64,000 nucleotides of DNA from Bacteroidota bacterium (GTDB taxonomy: Bacteria; Bacteroidota; Ignavibacteria; Kapaibacteriales; Kapaibacteriaceae): NCBI GenBank assembly GCA_018266735.1, contig JAFDZT010000001.1, positions 1 to 64,000 of the forward strand. Direction: 5' to 3'. The translations under genes were made by a program, and so were the position numbers. Of this stretch, positions 18,101 through 25,778 are shown piece after piece. Every line of letters starts with the position of its first letter. Positions within the stretch are counted from its first letter, which is position 1. The notes beneath the pieces were generated by a model. That model was not told where the DNA came from. It did not search any database and was given only the letters and a program-made list of their open reading frames with translations.

Positions 18101-19153
18101 ATGCGCTGGTTCCTCCTTCTCGTCCCCGCCGCCATTGGCGTGACCTTGTTCGCATCGGATCATCCGTTGCTGGTCTTCATCATGTGCGTGTTGGCCCTGA
18201 TACCGTTGGCCGCTACACTTGGAGAAGCAACAGAACATGTTGCTGCGCATGTGGGATCGTCCATCGGCGGGCTGCTCAATGCAACGTTCGGCAACCTTGC
18301 AGAGCTGATCATCTTGACGGCAATGCTTGCGCGCGGACTTCACGAGATCGTACTCGCCGGCATCTTGGGCGGCATTCTCGTGAATGCCTTGTTCGCTAGT
18401 GGACTATCGATGATGGTCGGCGGACTGCGGAGGCATGTTCAAGAGTACAATCGCGGCAGTGCGCGTGATATGGCCACGCTGCTTAGCATCGCTGCTTTCG
18501 GCTTGGCGGTGATCTCGGTGATCGAGATCCGACAAGCGGACAGCGCCACTCCCAACGCCCACTTCACCCATGGTACACCAACGATCGCCGCACTGCTGTT
18601 CGGCGGATACTTGCTGTTCCTCTTCTACTCGATGTACACGCATAAGGACCTGTTCGAGAGCCGTCGCGAAGAAAGCGAGCCCGACACATGGAGTCTGAAG
18701 CGTGGCCTTCTCGTCCTCGTGGCCGTGACGGTGTTCGTGGTCTACATCAGTGAAGCCCTCTCCGGTGCGATCGAATCGGTGGTGTCGACGGCCGGTCTGA
18801 ACGAGAGCTTCATCGGTGCCGTGGTGATCGCCATCATCGGTGGTGCCGCCGAAATGGCATCGGCCGTTCGTGCCGCCATGAAGGATCGCCTCGATCTTGC
18901 CCTATCCATTTCCATGGGCGGCAGTGTGCAGATCGCCCTGTTCGTTGCACCGGTGCTGGTCTTCATCAGCTACTTCGTTGGCACCACTCCGCTTGACCTT
19001 GTCTTCCGTCCCGGTGCCGTGGTACTGATGTTCTTCTCCGTGGTGATCATGGCCCAACTTGCGTCGGACGGTCGCTCCACATGGTTCAAGGGCGCACTGC
19101 TGCTCGTGATCTATACCATCCTGGCCGCCGCCATCTATCTCGCAACGCAATAG
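18101..19153 (+). CDS. Ca2+/H+ antiporter (CAX / CaCA superfamily)
   Basis: A 350-residue inner-membrane cation exchanger with ~11 transmembrane segments. Both signature alpha-repeats are visible: LGEATEHVAAHVGSSIGGLLNATFGNLAELII in the first half and ESFIGAVVIAIIGGAAEMASAV in the second, with the conserved acidic residues that bind cation. Length is typical for bacterial CAX/ChaA proteins. I use the ATG at 18101; an in-frame TTG 6 nt upstream lies inside the promoter motif and is unlikely to be transcribed. It probably exports Ca2+ using the proton gradient. Confidence 0.92.
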   Translation: MRWFLLLVPAAIGVTLFASDHPLLVFIMCVLALIPLAATLGEATEHVAAHVGSSIGGLLNATFGNLAELIILTAMLARGLHEIVLAGILGGILVNALFASGLSMMVGGLRRHVQEYNRGSARDMATLLSIAAFGLAVISVIEIRQADSATPNAHFTHGTPTIAALLFGGYLLFLFYSMYTHKDLFESRREESEPDTWSLKRGLLVLVAVTVFVVYISEALSGAIESVVSTAGLNESFIGAVVIAIIGGAAEMASAVRAAMKDRLDLALSISMGGSVQIALFVAPVLVFISYFVGTTPLDLVFRPGAVVLMFFSVVIMAQLASDGRSTWFKGALLLVIYTILAAAIYLATQ

Positions 19154-19160
19154 GTCGGAC

Positions 19161-19183
19161 GAAGGCCTTCGACTACGGCCTTC
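19161..19183. terminator. Possible terminator after cax
   Basis: A 7-bp G+C-rich stem (GAAGGCC with GGCCTTC) with a 9-nt loop, 7 bp after the cax stop. It is followed by a C/T-rich rather than T-rich run, so it is weak. Confidence 0.4.
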
Positions 19184-19218
19184 TCCCCCCTTGCCACCCT
19201 CTGCACCTGAATAGGGGA

Positions 19219-19226
19219 TAGTTTTG
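19219..19226 (+). promoter_or_regulatory. TAnnTTTG promoter element 5 nt before the nitronate monooxygenase start
   Basis: TAGTTTTG, then tcccc, then the ATG at 19232, an apparently leaderless arrangement. Confidence 0.5.
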
Positions 19227-19231
19227 TCCCC

Positions 19232-20671
19232 ATGAAACAACCCATGATCATTCAAGGCGGCATGGGAGTCGGTGTGTCCGATTGGCGCCTCGCGCGTGCC
19301 GTTTCGCTTCAAGGAGAACTCGGTGTGGTCTCGGGCACCGGTGTGAACTCCATGCTGATCCGACGATTGCAGCTTGGTGATGCGGACGGACAGATGCGTC
19401 GCGCACTGCAACACTTCCCAGATCCATCCATCGCTGACGAGATCATCGACACCTACTATGTGGAAGGTGGTATCGGCCCGTCGCAACGATTCAAGCGCAG
19501 CTCCCTTCCCTCCGTCCATTCTCCCCTTGCCCTTCAACGTCTCTATGTTGCTGCCGCCTTTGTCGAGGTATGGCTGGCAAAGGAGGGGCATGGCGGCATG
19601 GTGGGCATCAACGTATTGGAGAAACTGCAGACGTCGAACCTGCCCGTGCTGTATGGTGCCATGCTTGCCGGCGTCGACCATGTGCTCGTGGGCGCGGGCG
19701 TTCCGCGTGAGATCCCCGGTGTGCTCGATGCGTTTGTCGAGCATCGACCGGCTACGATCTCTGTGAGCGTGACGGGTGCAACGGATGCTGTGAAAGTGAG
19801 CACGTCGTTCGATCCGCATGCCGTGATGACGATCGATGCAAAGCGACCGCTCCATCGACCGATCTTTCTGGCCATCATCTCGTCGAGCACGCTGGCCACG
19901 CATCTTGTGCAAAAGGCCACCGGACGTGTGGATGGGTTTGTGGTGGAAGGTGTGCTGGCGGGTGGACATAATGCACCGCCGCGTGGACCGATGAAGCTCA
20001 CAGACCGTGGTGAGCCGATCTATGGAAAGCGAGACGAGGCCGATGTTGACGGGATCCGCGCACTGGGGCTTCCCTTCTGGCTTGCCGGCTCGTTCGGCTC
20101 CCCGGAACGATTGGCCGAAGCACGTGCGTTGGGCGCCGCCGGCATACAAGTGGGAACGGCCTTTGCGTTCTGCGACGAGTCCGGTCTGTCGAAAGGACTC
20201 CGCGACGACGTGATCGCACGATGGATGATGCACGACAGCATTCCGAGCGAGGCCGTCTTCACGGATCCGCTCGCATCACCAACAGGCTTTCCGTTCAAAG
20301 TGGTGCTCTTGCCAAACACGCTCGCCGAGGCTGATGTCTACGATGCGCGTCCGCGCAAGTGCGACCTTGGCTACCTCCGACAGTTGGCCGTTCGCGACGA
20401 TGGCAAACTCATCTATCGATGTCCGGCCGAACCCGTAAAGGACTATGTGAAGAAGGGCGGCGCGGTGGAAGACACCGTGAACCGCAAGTGCTTGTGCAAT
20501 GCATTGCTTGCCAACATCGGACTTGCACAACGTCAGGAGCACGGCTATGAAGAGCAACCACTGCTCACGGCGGGCGACGATCTTGCATCACTGGGCAAGT
20601 TCCTCTCGGACGGACGGGATCACTATTCTGCACACGATGTGTTGTCGTATTTGAAGAGTTCGGTCACGTAA
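19232..20671 (+). CDS. Nitronate monooxygenase / 2-nitropropane dioxygenase-family flavoprotein
   Basis: A 479-residue TIM-barrel FMN enzyme. It opens with the family motif MIIQGGMGVGVSDWRLARAV, has GVDHVLVGAGVPREIPGVL in the middle, the conserved VEGVLAGGHNAPP and the late glycine-rich FMN phosphate site (WLAGSFGSPE ... GAAGIQVGTAFAF). Members oxidise alkyl nitronates, though some act as enoyl reductases. The C-terminal ~120 residues with several Cys (RKCDLGY, YRCPAEPV, RKCLCNALL) are an extension found in the longer subfamily. The substrate here is not determined. Confidence 0.86.
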   Translation: MKQPMIIQGGMGVGVSDWRLARAVSLQGELGVVSGTGVNSMLIRRLQLGDADGQMRRALQHFPDPSIADEIIDTYYVEGGIGPSQRFKRSSLPSVHSPLALQRLYVAAAFVEVWLAKEGHGGMVGINVLEKLQTSNLPVLYGAMLAGVDHVLVGAGVPREIPGVLDAFVEHRPATISVSVTGATDAVKVSTSFDPHAVMTIDAKRPLHRPIFLAIISSSTLATHLVQKATGRVDGFVVEGVLAGGHNAPPRGPMKLTDRGEPIYGKRDEADVDGIRALGLPFWLAGSFGSPERLAEARALGAAGIQVGTAFAFCDESGLSKGLRDDVIARWMMHDSIPSEAVFTDPLASPTGFPFKVVLLPNTLAEADVYDARPRKCDLGYLRQLAVRDDGKLIYRCPAEPVKDYVKKGGAVEDTVNRKCLCNALLANIGLAQRQEHGYEEQPLLTAGDDLASLGKFLSDGRDHYSAHDVLSYLKSSVT

Positions 20672-20703
20672 CAATGTCACCGAATCCGACACATCTCAGA
20701 TCG

Positions 20704-20711
20704 TAGGTTGC
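20704..20711 (+). promoter_or_regulatory. TAnnTTGC-type promoter element for the methyltransferase gene
   Basis: TAGGTTGC, 27 nt before the ATG, with GGGAG between it and the start: the leader-plus-Shine-Dalgarno arrangement. Confidence 0.4.
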
Positions 20712-20738
20712 AGCATCATCGATCGGGAGCATATCGTC

Positions 20739-21353
20739 ATGTCGACACAAGAGCACTGGGAAAAGGTCTACACCACGAAGCAAGAGCGTGAACGGAGTTG
20801 GTTTCAGGAATATCCGACCACGTCGATGGAGTTCTTCACAGAGCTTGCGCTACCAAAGGATGTGAATATCATCGATGTTGGCGGTGGCGACAGTCATTTT
20901 GTGGACGCCCTGCTCGACCTCGGCTACACGAATGTGTGGGTGCTTGACATCTCGTCGCAAGCCATCCAACGCGCCAAGGATCGACTCGGTGATCGAGCTT
21001 CAAACGTACATTGGATCGTTGGTGATGTTCTCGACTTCTCTCCACCAACAACGTTCGGCTTCTGGCACGACCGTGCCGCCTTTCATTTCCTTACATCCCC
21101 TGAACAGATCGATGCCTACATCGCTCTCGCCGAGCGATCGATCGCACCGAACGGCTACATCGTGATCGGGACGTTCTCGGAACATGGACCAACGAAGTGC
21201 AGCGGCCTCGAGATCAAGCAGTATTCGGCAACGTCGATCAAGGAACGCTTTGCACATGGCTTTGACCGCTACACGTGCATCGAGAACGTGCATACCACAC
21301 CATTCGAGACAACGCAGAACTTTGTGTTCTGTCGATTTCAGCGGAAGGCGTAG
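20739..21353 (+). CDS. Class I SAM-dependent methyltransferase
   Basis: A 204-residue protein with the Rossmann methyltransferase motifs in order: motif I IIDVGGGDSHFVDALLDLGY (~44-63), the acidic residue of motif II in VWVLDISSQAI (~67-77), VHWIVGDVLDF (~90-100), then WHDRAAFHFLTSPEQ and a post-motif strand GYIVIGTFSEHGP. The pattern resembles small-molecule or thiol/metalloid-detoxifying methyltransferases such as TPMT- and TehB-like enzymes; the substrate cannot be read from sequence. GGGAG precedes the ATG by 9 nt. Confidence 0.85.
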   Translation: MSTQEHWEKVYTTKQERERSWFQEYPTTSMEFFTELALPKDVNIIDVGGGDSHFVDALLDLGYTNVWVLDISSQAIQRAKDRLGDRASNVHWIVGDVLDFSPPTTFGFWHDRAAFHFLTSPEQIDAYIALAERSIAPNGYIVIGTFSEHGPTKCSGLEIKQYSATSIKERFAHGFDRYTCIENVHTTPFETTQNFVFCRFQRKA

Positions 21354-21358
21354 CACAG

Positions 21359-22531
21359 CTACAATAATTCGCGCACGTTCATGGTAAGGAACTCTTCAAT
21401 TGGCATTCCATGCGCTCCTACCAGGAGTAGGCGTGCGTGAGGATAGCGACGATTGAACGCATCCAGTCCGCGCAGGTGATGCGTCGCACCACTTGCCACT
21501 TCAATGGCAAGGACCTGTTCGTTCTTCGTAAGGACGAAGTCAACTTCATTGTTGCCCTCCCTCCACCAATGAAGCGAGAGCTGCGAGCCCTCTACTCCAC
21601 AACGCAAATGCGCCCCGATCGCACTCTCAACCAACTGACCGCGAGCCGTTCCGGGATCTACGGACGACATCCATGATGCTCCGAATGCAGTGGCAATGGC
21701 GTTTGCGAAGACCTGTAGCTTCGGACTCGATCCGCGCTGACGTATAGGTTGTGTTGTGAACTTTGAGAGACCCGTGAGCATTCCGGATTCTTCGAGCAGT
21801 ACCAGATAGTGTGCCAAGGTGGTCACATTACCAGCGTCGTGGAGTTGCCCCAACAGTTTCGAATACGCAACGATACAACCGCTCATCCGCGAACCAAGCT
21901 CTGCAAGTTGACGAAGAAGAAATGGTTTGTGGATGCGATGCAATTGCAGCAGATCGCGAGAAAGAACCGGTTCGATCACGGCGTCACGTATGTATTCAAG
22001 CCACCGTTCTTCATTGTGCACCAGGTGTGCAGGACCCGGATACCCTCCGCACCGAAGGTATGATTCCAGATCCCATCCGAATGCTTGTTTCATTTCCGTG
22101 TAGGTCCACGGCATGACGCGGATCCGTTCAAATCTTCCGGCAAGACTCTCTGAGAGTCCGTCGTGAAGGACTGCCATCGAGGAACCAAGGATCACAACGC
22201 GAACGTCCACACCCGCCATCGTATCCTCGTCCCACAACTTTTTAACCGTCTCGCTCCATTGCGGCACTTTCTGGATCTCGTCGATCACGAGCACGACGGG
22301 AGTCCCGGACGCAAGGCGACGTGCCCTCTCCCAGACCGTTTCAATCCAAGCGTATGAATGCGGCGACGTGCCATCTGCGGATTCGTGGACGACAGGAACT
22401 TGGACGCCTTCAAGTGCTTGTCGAACGATCGTCGACTTCCCAACCTGACGGGGTCCCGTGAGTGCAATGATCGAGAATCGGGGCTCGGAAAGCCTTTCTC
22501 GAAGAATTGCAACATGTTTTCTTTCAATCAC
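21359..22531 (-). CDS. AAA ATPase with DUF4143 C-terminal domain
   Basis: A 390-residue protein with a GTG start. Walker A is GPRQVGKST (26-34) and Walker B is VVLVIDEIQK (~78-87), followed by a sensor region VVILGSS: the AAA_14 fold. The C-terminal third is DUF4143, a PD-(D/E)XK nuclease-like domain with NEVDFVL and a final IEVASG; the Lys usual in this last motif (EVK) is Ala here, so nuclease activity is doubtful. The family is widespread, often laterally moved, and of unknown function. It lies behind two tandem palindromic repeats. Confidence 0.9.
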   Translation of the reverse strand: MIERKHVAILRERLSEPRFSIIALTGPRQVGKSTIVRQALEGVQVPVVHESADGTSPHSYAWIETVWERARRLASGTPVVLVIDEIQKVPQWSETVKKLWDEDTMAGVDVRVVILGSSMAVLHDGLSESLAGRFERIRVMPWTYTEMKQAFGWDLESYLRCGGYPGPAHLVHNEERWLEYIRDAVIEPVLSRDLLQLHRIHKPFLLRQLAELGSRMSGCIVAYSKLLGQLHDAGNVTTLAHYLVLLEESGMLTGLSKFTTQPIRQRGSSPKLQVFANAIATAFGASWMSSVDPGTARGQLVESAIGAHLRCGVEGSQLSLHWWREGNNEVDFVLTKNEQVLAIEVASGATHHLRGLDAFNRRYPHARLLLVGAHGMPIEEFLTMNVRELL

Positions 22532-22548
22532 TTACATTCACCGGGAAA

Positions 22549-22592
22549 TTTTACTCAATATACTGAGTTATTTTACTCAATATACTGAGTTA
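22549..22592. repeat. Two contiguous identical 22-bp repeats, each with an ACTCA-N6-TGAGT dyad
   Basis: Perfect tandem copies at 22549-22570 and 22571-22592, each containing an inverted repeat ACTCA...TGAGT around ATATAC. A third half-site (TTTACTC) follows at 22593-22599. They occupy most of the 62-bp gap upstream of the DUF4143 ATPase gene and end 17 bp before its start codon, so they are well placed as an operator or a combined promoter/operator (the centre resembles a -10 box). Confidence 0.8.
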
Positions 22593-22593
22593 T

Positions 22594-23061
22594 TTACTCC
22601 ACCGGGATAAAATAGTCCACAGGACCCATACCGGTCTCGGGGTCCCACCGCTCGTCGTAGCGTTCAAAGTCGGGCGCGGAGCGTCGCGTGAGGCCGGAAG
22701 TCGGGAAGAGATCTCGCCACACTGCATCGACGAACTCGGAGAACTTGCTGATGTGGTCGTCGAACGTATACACCGCATACCGTCCGGCCGGTGCCACCAC
22801 CGTGGTCATCCCCTCGACCTCTGCAGCGGTCGGCCCAACTTCCACAGCGGCCATATAGACGAAGCCGTAGTCATCACCTTCCTTGGTGTTCATGCCAATG
22901 CATGCGCCATACGTGGTGTCACCCTGTCGCCCTTCGAGGGCAAAGATCTTTGGAACAGCCTCCATCCATAGATCCGGGATCTGATGACGGGTTGCTCCCG
23001 TGAAGGTGCGAGCCACACCACAAAGGGTGATCGCGTCAAGCGTTTGCAATGTTGGTTCCAT
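22594..23061 (-). CDS. GyrI-like small-molecule-binding (AraC effector-binding-type) protein
   Basis: A 155-residue stand-alone effector-binding domain. Typical features are the opening ITLCGVARTF, the helix region IPDLWMEAVPKI, YGACIGM, the central YVAAVEV-like strand (FVYMAAVEVG), the VAPAGRYAVYTF motif and a C-terminal FERYDERWDPETGMGPVDYFIPV, as in GyrI/SbmC-like proteins. They bind hydrophobic ligands or, in GyrI, gyrase. It precedes ogt in the same direction 21 bp away... that is, ogt's end lies 21 bp upstream of its start, so they may be co-transcribed from the ogt promoter. Confidence 0.85.
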   Translation of the reverse strand: MEPTLQTLDAITLCGVARTFTGATRHQIPDLWMEAVPKIFALEGRQGDTTYGACIGMNTKEGDDYGFVYMAAVEVGPTAAEVEGMTTVVAPAGRYAVYTFDDHISKFSEFVDAVWRDLFPTSGLTRRSAPDFERYDERWDPETGMGPVDYFIPVE

Positions 23062-23082
23062 AGCGGTGCCTCAGGTGAAACG

Positions 23083-23589
23083 TCAGAACAGGGTGAGTGC
23101 AGATGATTCGCGTTCCAGTAATGTGCGCTTTCGATGCCTTCCCCACCGATAGTCGGCGATGCCACCATCGGCACGCACAACACGGTGACATGGAATGACG
23201 ACGGCGAACATGTTCGCGGCGCATGCACCGGCAACGGCGCGTACGGCATGCGCGGATCCGATGCGTGCAGCAAGTTCAGTGTAGGTGATGGTCGACCCGA
23301 AGGGAATGGCGCTGAGGGCCTGCCACACCTGACGTTGGAACTCTGTGCCCACGATATCCAACGGATGATCGAACGAGGTCCCCTCGTCGATCGAAGCACG
23401 CAGGTCGCTGACGACCGATTCGAGTCCGACCGCGTCTTCAACAAGCGCAACAGAAGGGAACATTGCATGAAGTTCGTTGTGGAGCCATGCGATCTCGTCG
23501 GCAAGGGCAATGGCCCGCACACCATGATCGCCCGCAACCACAAGCACAGCACCGAGTGAACACGTCGATATCGTCCAGCGAAGGGTCAT
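23083..23589 (-). CDS. ogt: Methylated-DNA--[protein]-cysteine S-methyltransferase
   Basis: A 168-residue single-use DNA repair protein that transfers alkyl groups from O6-alkylguanine to Cys134 in the motif VIPCHRVVRADG. The preceding FQRQVWQALSAIPFGSTITYTELAARIG is the DNA-binding HTH with the family's conserved signature. The length fits Ogt/MGMT-type proteins without an AdaA domain. A TAnnTTTG-like element with one mismatch (TATGTTCG) ends 7 nt before the ATG. Confidence 0.95.
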   Translation of the reverse strand: MTLRWTISTCSLGAVLVVAGDHGVRAIALADEIAWLHNELHAMFPSVALVEDAVGLESVVSDLRASIDEGTSFDHPLDIVGTEFQRQVWQALSAIPFGSTITYTELAARIGSAHAVRAVAGACAANMFAVVIPCHRVVRADGGIADYRWGRHRKRTLLERESSALTLF

Positions 23590-23651
23590 CTACGGACGAA
23601 CATACGTCAAGCCAATGGAACAAGCCCGCGTCGCATCCCGTCTGCTCCCTT

Positions 23652-24074
23652 ATGAAAACACTTCTTCTTCTCCTCGCAACCTGCGGCATCCTTGCCACCT
23701 CACCTGTCCATGCAACGGAAACAGCCTTGGGAGTTCAATTTGGAACACCGGGCAATGTTGGACTCTCTCTGCGATTCGATCGCGTCTCGATCGGGGCGGC
23801 ATGGCAGTTCGGCAATGACGGATATCTGCACACGACCCTTGACTACTGGGCTATCAAGAGCCCACTCGGATCCAAGGTCGACTGGTTCCTCGGCCCCGGC
23901 GTGGACCTCGGTCTTGGCAATCCCTTCCTCCTTGCCATTCGCATCCCGATCGGTCTGCAATGGATGCCAAGCAAGGACTGGGAGATCTTCGGTGACGTTG
24001 CCCCATCCTTCCAGGTGATCGACGCATCGAAGTTCTACGTGGCCGGTTCCATTGGTATACGCTACGTGCTGTAA
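23652..24074 (+). CDS. Small exported outer-membrane-like protein
   Basis: A 140-residue protein started at the ATG that opens a signal peptide (KTLLLLLATCGILATSPVHA); upstream in-frame codons are not signal-like. The mature part has short alternating strands (VGLSLRFDRVSIGAAWQFG, WFLGPGVDLGLGNPF) and ends ASKFYVAGSIGIRYVL, consistent with a small beta-barrel. I see no family-level identity. No clear Shine-Dalgarno is present. Confidence 0.6.
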   Translation: MKTLLLLLATCGILATSPVHATETALGVQFGTPGNVGLSLRFDRVSIGAAWQFGNDGYLHTTLDYWAIKSPLGSKVDWFLGPGVDLGLGNPFLLAIRIPIGLQWMPSKDWEIFGDVAPSFQVIDASKFYVAGSIGIRYVL

Positions 24075-24080
24075 CAGCAC
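24066..24080. promoter_or_regulatory. 15-bp perfect palindrome before the efflux operon
   Basis: GTGCTGT-A-ACAGCAC spans the stop codon of the upstream gene and sits 17 bp before the TAnnTTTG element of the efflux operon. It may be an operator, or a short hairpin terminator of the upstream gene without a T tract. Confidence 0.4.
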
Positions 24081-24097
24081 CGCACAGACGGGCGCCG

Positions 24098-24105
24098 TAT
24101 CTTTG
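24098..24105 (+). promoter_or_regulatory. TAnnTTTG promoter element of the efflux operon
   Basis: TATCTTTG located 5 nt before a GTG (24111) and 32 nt before a second in-frame GTG (24138) that has AGGA upstream. It suggests either a leaderless start at the first or a short leader to the second. Confidence 0.5.
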
Positions 24106-24110
24106 CAGTC

Positions 24111-24842
24111 GTGTCATTTCACCACTCAGGATACGTCGTGGAAGATGAGCATGCGATCGTTGCAGAGCTGATCGGCGTCCGAAAAGAGTATCGCACGGGA
24201 GATACGACGATCACTGCACTCGACACCACGTCGGTGCAGTTTCGTCGTTCCCAGCTCACCTTGATCATCGGTCCGTCCGGATCCGGTAAAACGACCCTCC
24301 TTTCTCTGCTTGGCTGCGTGATCTACTCGTCCACGGGCGATGTGCGTATCAACGGTGCCAGCGTCCGCGGCCTGTCGCAGAATGCCCTTGCCTCCATTCG
24401 CCTTCGCAACATCGGCTTCGTCTTTCAGAACTTCAATCTCCTCGCACCGCTTTCGGCTCTCGAGAACGTGATGCAGCCATTGCTGCTCATGGGCGAGAGC
24501 AAACGGCATGCTCGCGATCGAGCGTCGCATGCCTTGGAGAAGGTCGGCATGACGAGTCGCATGACGAATCTTCCGCGGGCCTTGAGCGGCGGACAGCAAC
24601 AACGCGTGGCCATTGCGCGTGCGCTGGTGACCGAGCCGTCGATCCTGTTATGCGATGAACCAACAGCATCGCTCGATGCCGCAAGTGTGGGCATCGTGAT
24701 GAACGAACTCAAAGAACTCTCGCGTGCCGGCAAGGCCGTGGCCGTGGTCACACACGATCCGCGACTGAAGCCGTTCGCCGATAGGATCATCTACGTTCAC
24801 AACGGCGTTGTGAGCGATGTACCGGAGGAGGACGATCTATGA
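24111..24842 (+). CDS. ABC transporter ATP-binding protein (LolD/MacB/DevA type)
   Basis: A 243-residue ATPase with Walker A GPSGSGKTT, Q-loop FVFQNFNLL, signature LSGGQQQRVAIARAL, Walker B ILLCDEPTASLD and H-loop VVTHD. First gene of a four-gene tripartite export operon; its stop overlaps the next start (ATGA). The start may be the GTG at 24111 (leaderless) or the GTG at 24138 with AGGA upstream; the domain is intact either way. It energises the permease encoded at 25779. Confidence 0.94.
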   Translation: MSFHHSGYVVEDEHAIVAELIGVRKEYRTGDTTITALDTTSVQFRRSQLTLIIGPSGSGKTTLLSLLGCVIYSSTGDVRINGASVRGLSQNALASIRLRNIGFVFQNFNLLAPLSALENVMQPLLLMGESKRHARDRASHALEKVGMTSRMTNLPRALSGGQQQRVAIARALVTEPSILLCDEPTASLDAASVGIVMNELKELSRAGKAVAVVTHDPRLKPFADRIIYVHNGVVSDVPEEDDL

Positions 24843-25774
24843 GATCCGTGAAGATCTTCGTGACCATCACCACAGCACTGCTTGTACTCTCGTGCTCGCA
24901 CCAGGAAACACCTGCACCGATCACCATGGTGACGCGACCGACCAAGGTGTCGACGGTGGTAGGTATCGGTCGCGTTGAACCCGCCACAAAGGTGGTGGCC
25001 TTGGCGGCCACGGAAGGCGGCGTGGTGGCAGGGATCGTCAAGAAGGATGGTGATCCTGTCCGCGCCGGCGACGTGCTGCTACGCATCGACGATACAGCAG
25101 AGCGTCTTGCTCTTGACTTGGCCATACAGCGGGTGGAAACGCAACGTGCGCAAGTACGCTCGGACGAAGAGGCTGTGATGGAGTACGAAGCTCGGTTGGC
25201 GAACAAGCGACGAACGCTGGAGGCAAGCAACCGGTTGGCTGGAACAGGTGCGGAGACGGCACAGAACGTGGACGATCTCGCCACGGAAGTGAAGACGCTC
25301 ATCGTGCAGCTGCAGCGCAGCAAGGCCACCGTGTCCGTTGGAAAGCAACGTCAACTGGAGCTCCAGGCAGAGGTGGCGCAGGCAGAGCACAACGTTGCAC
25401 TTCGCACGATGCGCGCTCCATCTGATGGGACGATCCTCGAGATGACGGCCACCAATGGTAGTGCACTGGCACAGTATGCCACCTATGCGCAGTTCGCACC
25501 GACGTCGGACATCGTCGTTCGATGCGAAGTGGATGAGTTGTTCGCAGACCGGCTACGTCGCGGACAACGCGTAGATGTGCGACCGATCGGCAGCGAACAG
25601 ACGATCACGTCGGGCACGATCGAGAACGTAAGTCCGTACCTCCGCAAGAAATCGCTCTTCTCCGAGAAGACCGGCGATCAGGAAGATCGTCGCGTCCGCG
25701 AAGTGGTGGTGCGCGTGCAGGATGCATCGCACCTGCTCATCAATGCCAAGGTCGAATGCATCATCACGCTCTAA
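24839..25774 (+). CDS. HlyD/DevB-type membrane-fusion lipoprotein
   Basis: A 311-residue periplasmic adaptor. The N-terminus is a lipoprotein signal with lipobox LVLSC, so it is probably lipid-anchored. Residues ~35-80 form the first half of a barrel-sandwich/lipoyl hybrid (VGIGRVEPATKVVALAATEGGVVAGIVKKDGDPVRAGDVLLRIDD in outline), then a long coiled-coil hairpin (~85-190), then the second half (TMRAPSDGTILEM) and a beta-barrel with RVDVRP-like features. It bridges the permease and the TolC-like channel. Confidence 0.88.
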   Translation: MRSVKIFVTITTALLVLSCSHQETPAPITMVTRPTKVSTVVGIGRVEPATKVVALAATEGGVVAGIVKKDGDPVRAGDVLLRIDDTAERLALDLAIQRVETQRAQVRSDEEAVMEYEARLANKRRTLEASNRLAGTGAETAQNVDDLATEVKTLIVQLQRSKATVSVGKQRQLELQAEVAQAEHNVALRTMRAPSDGTILEMTATNGSALAQYATYAQFAPTSDIVVRCEVDELFADRLRRGQRVDVRPIGSEQTITSGTIENVSPYLRKKSLFSEKTGDQEDRRVREVVVRVQDASHLLINAKVECIITL

Positions 25775-25778
25775 CATC

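Noticed and set aside
18902..20233. 443-codon minus-strand open frame
   Set aside because: Antisense to the nitronate monooxygenase and the end of cax, with no recognisable domain and low-complexity His/Arg content.
22549..22599. Possible CRISPR array
   Set aside because: Only two directly abutting repeats, no spacers and no cas genes; better explained as an operator.
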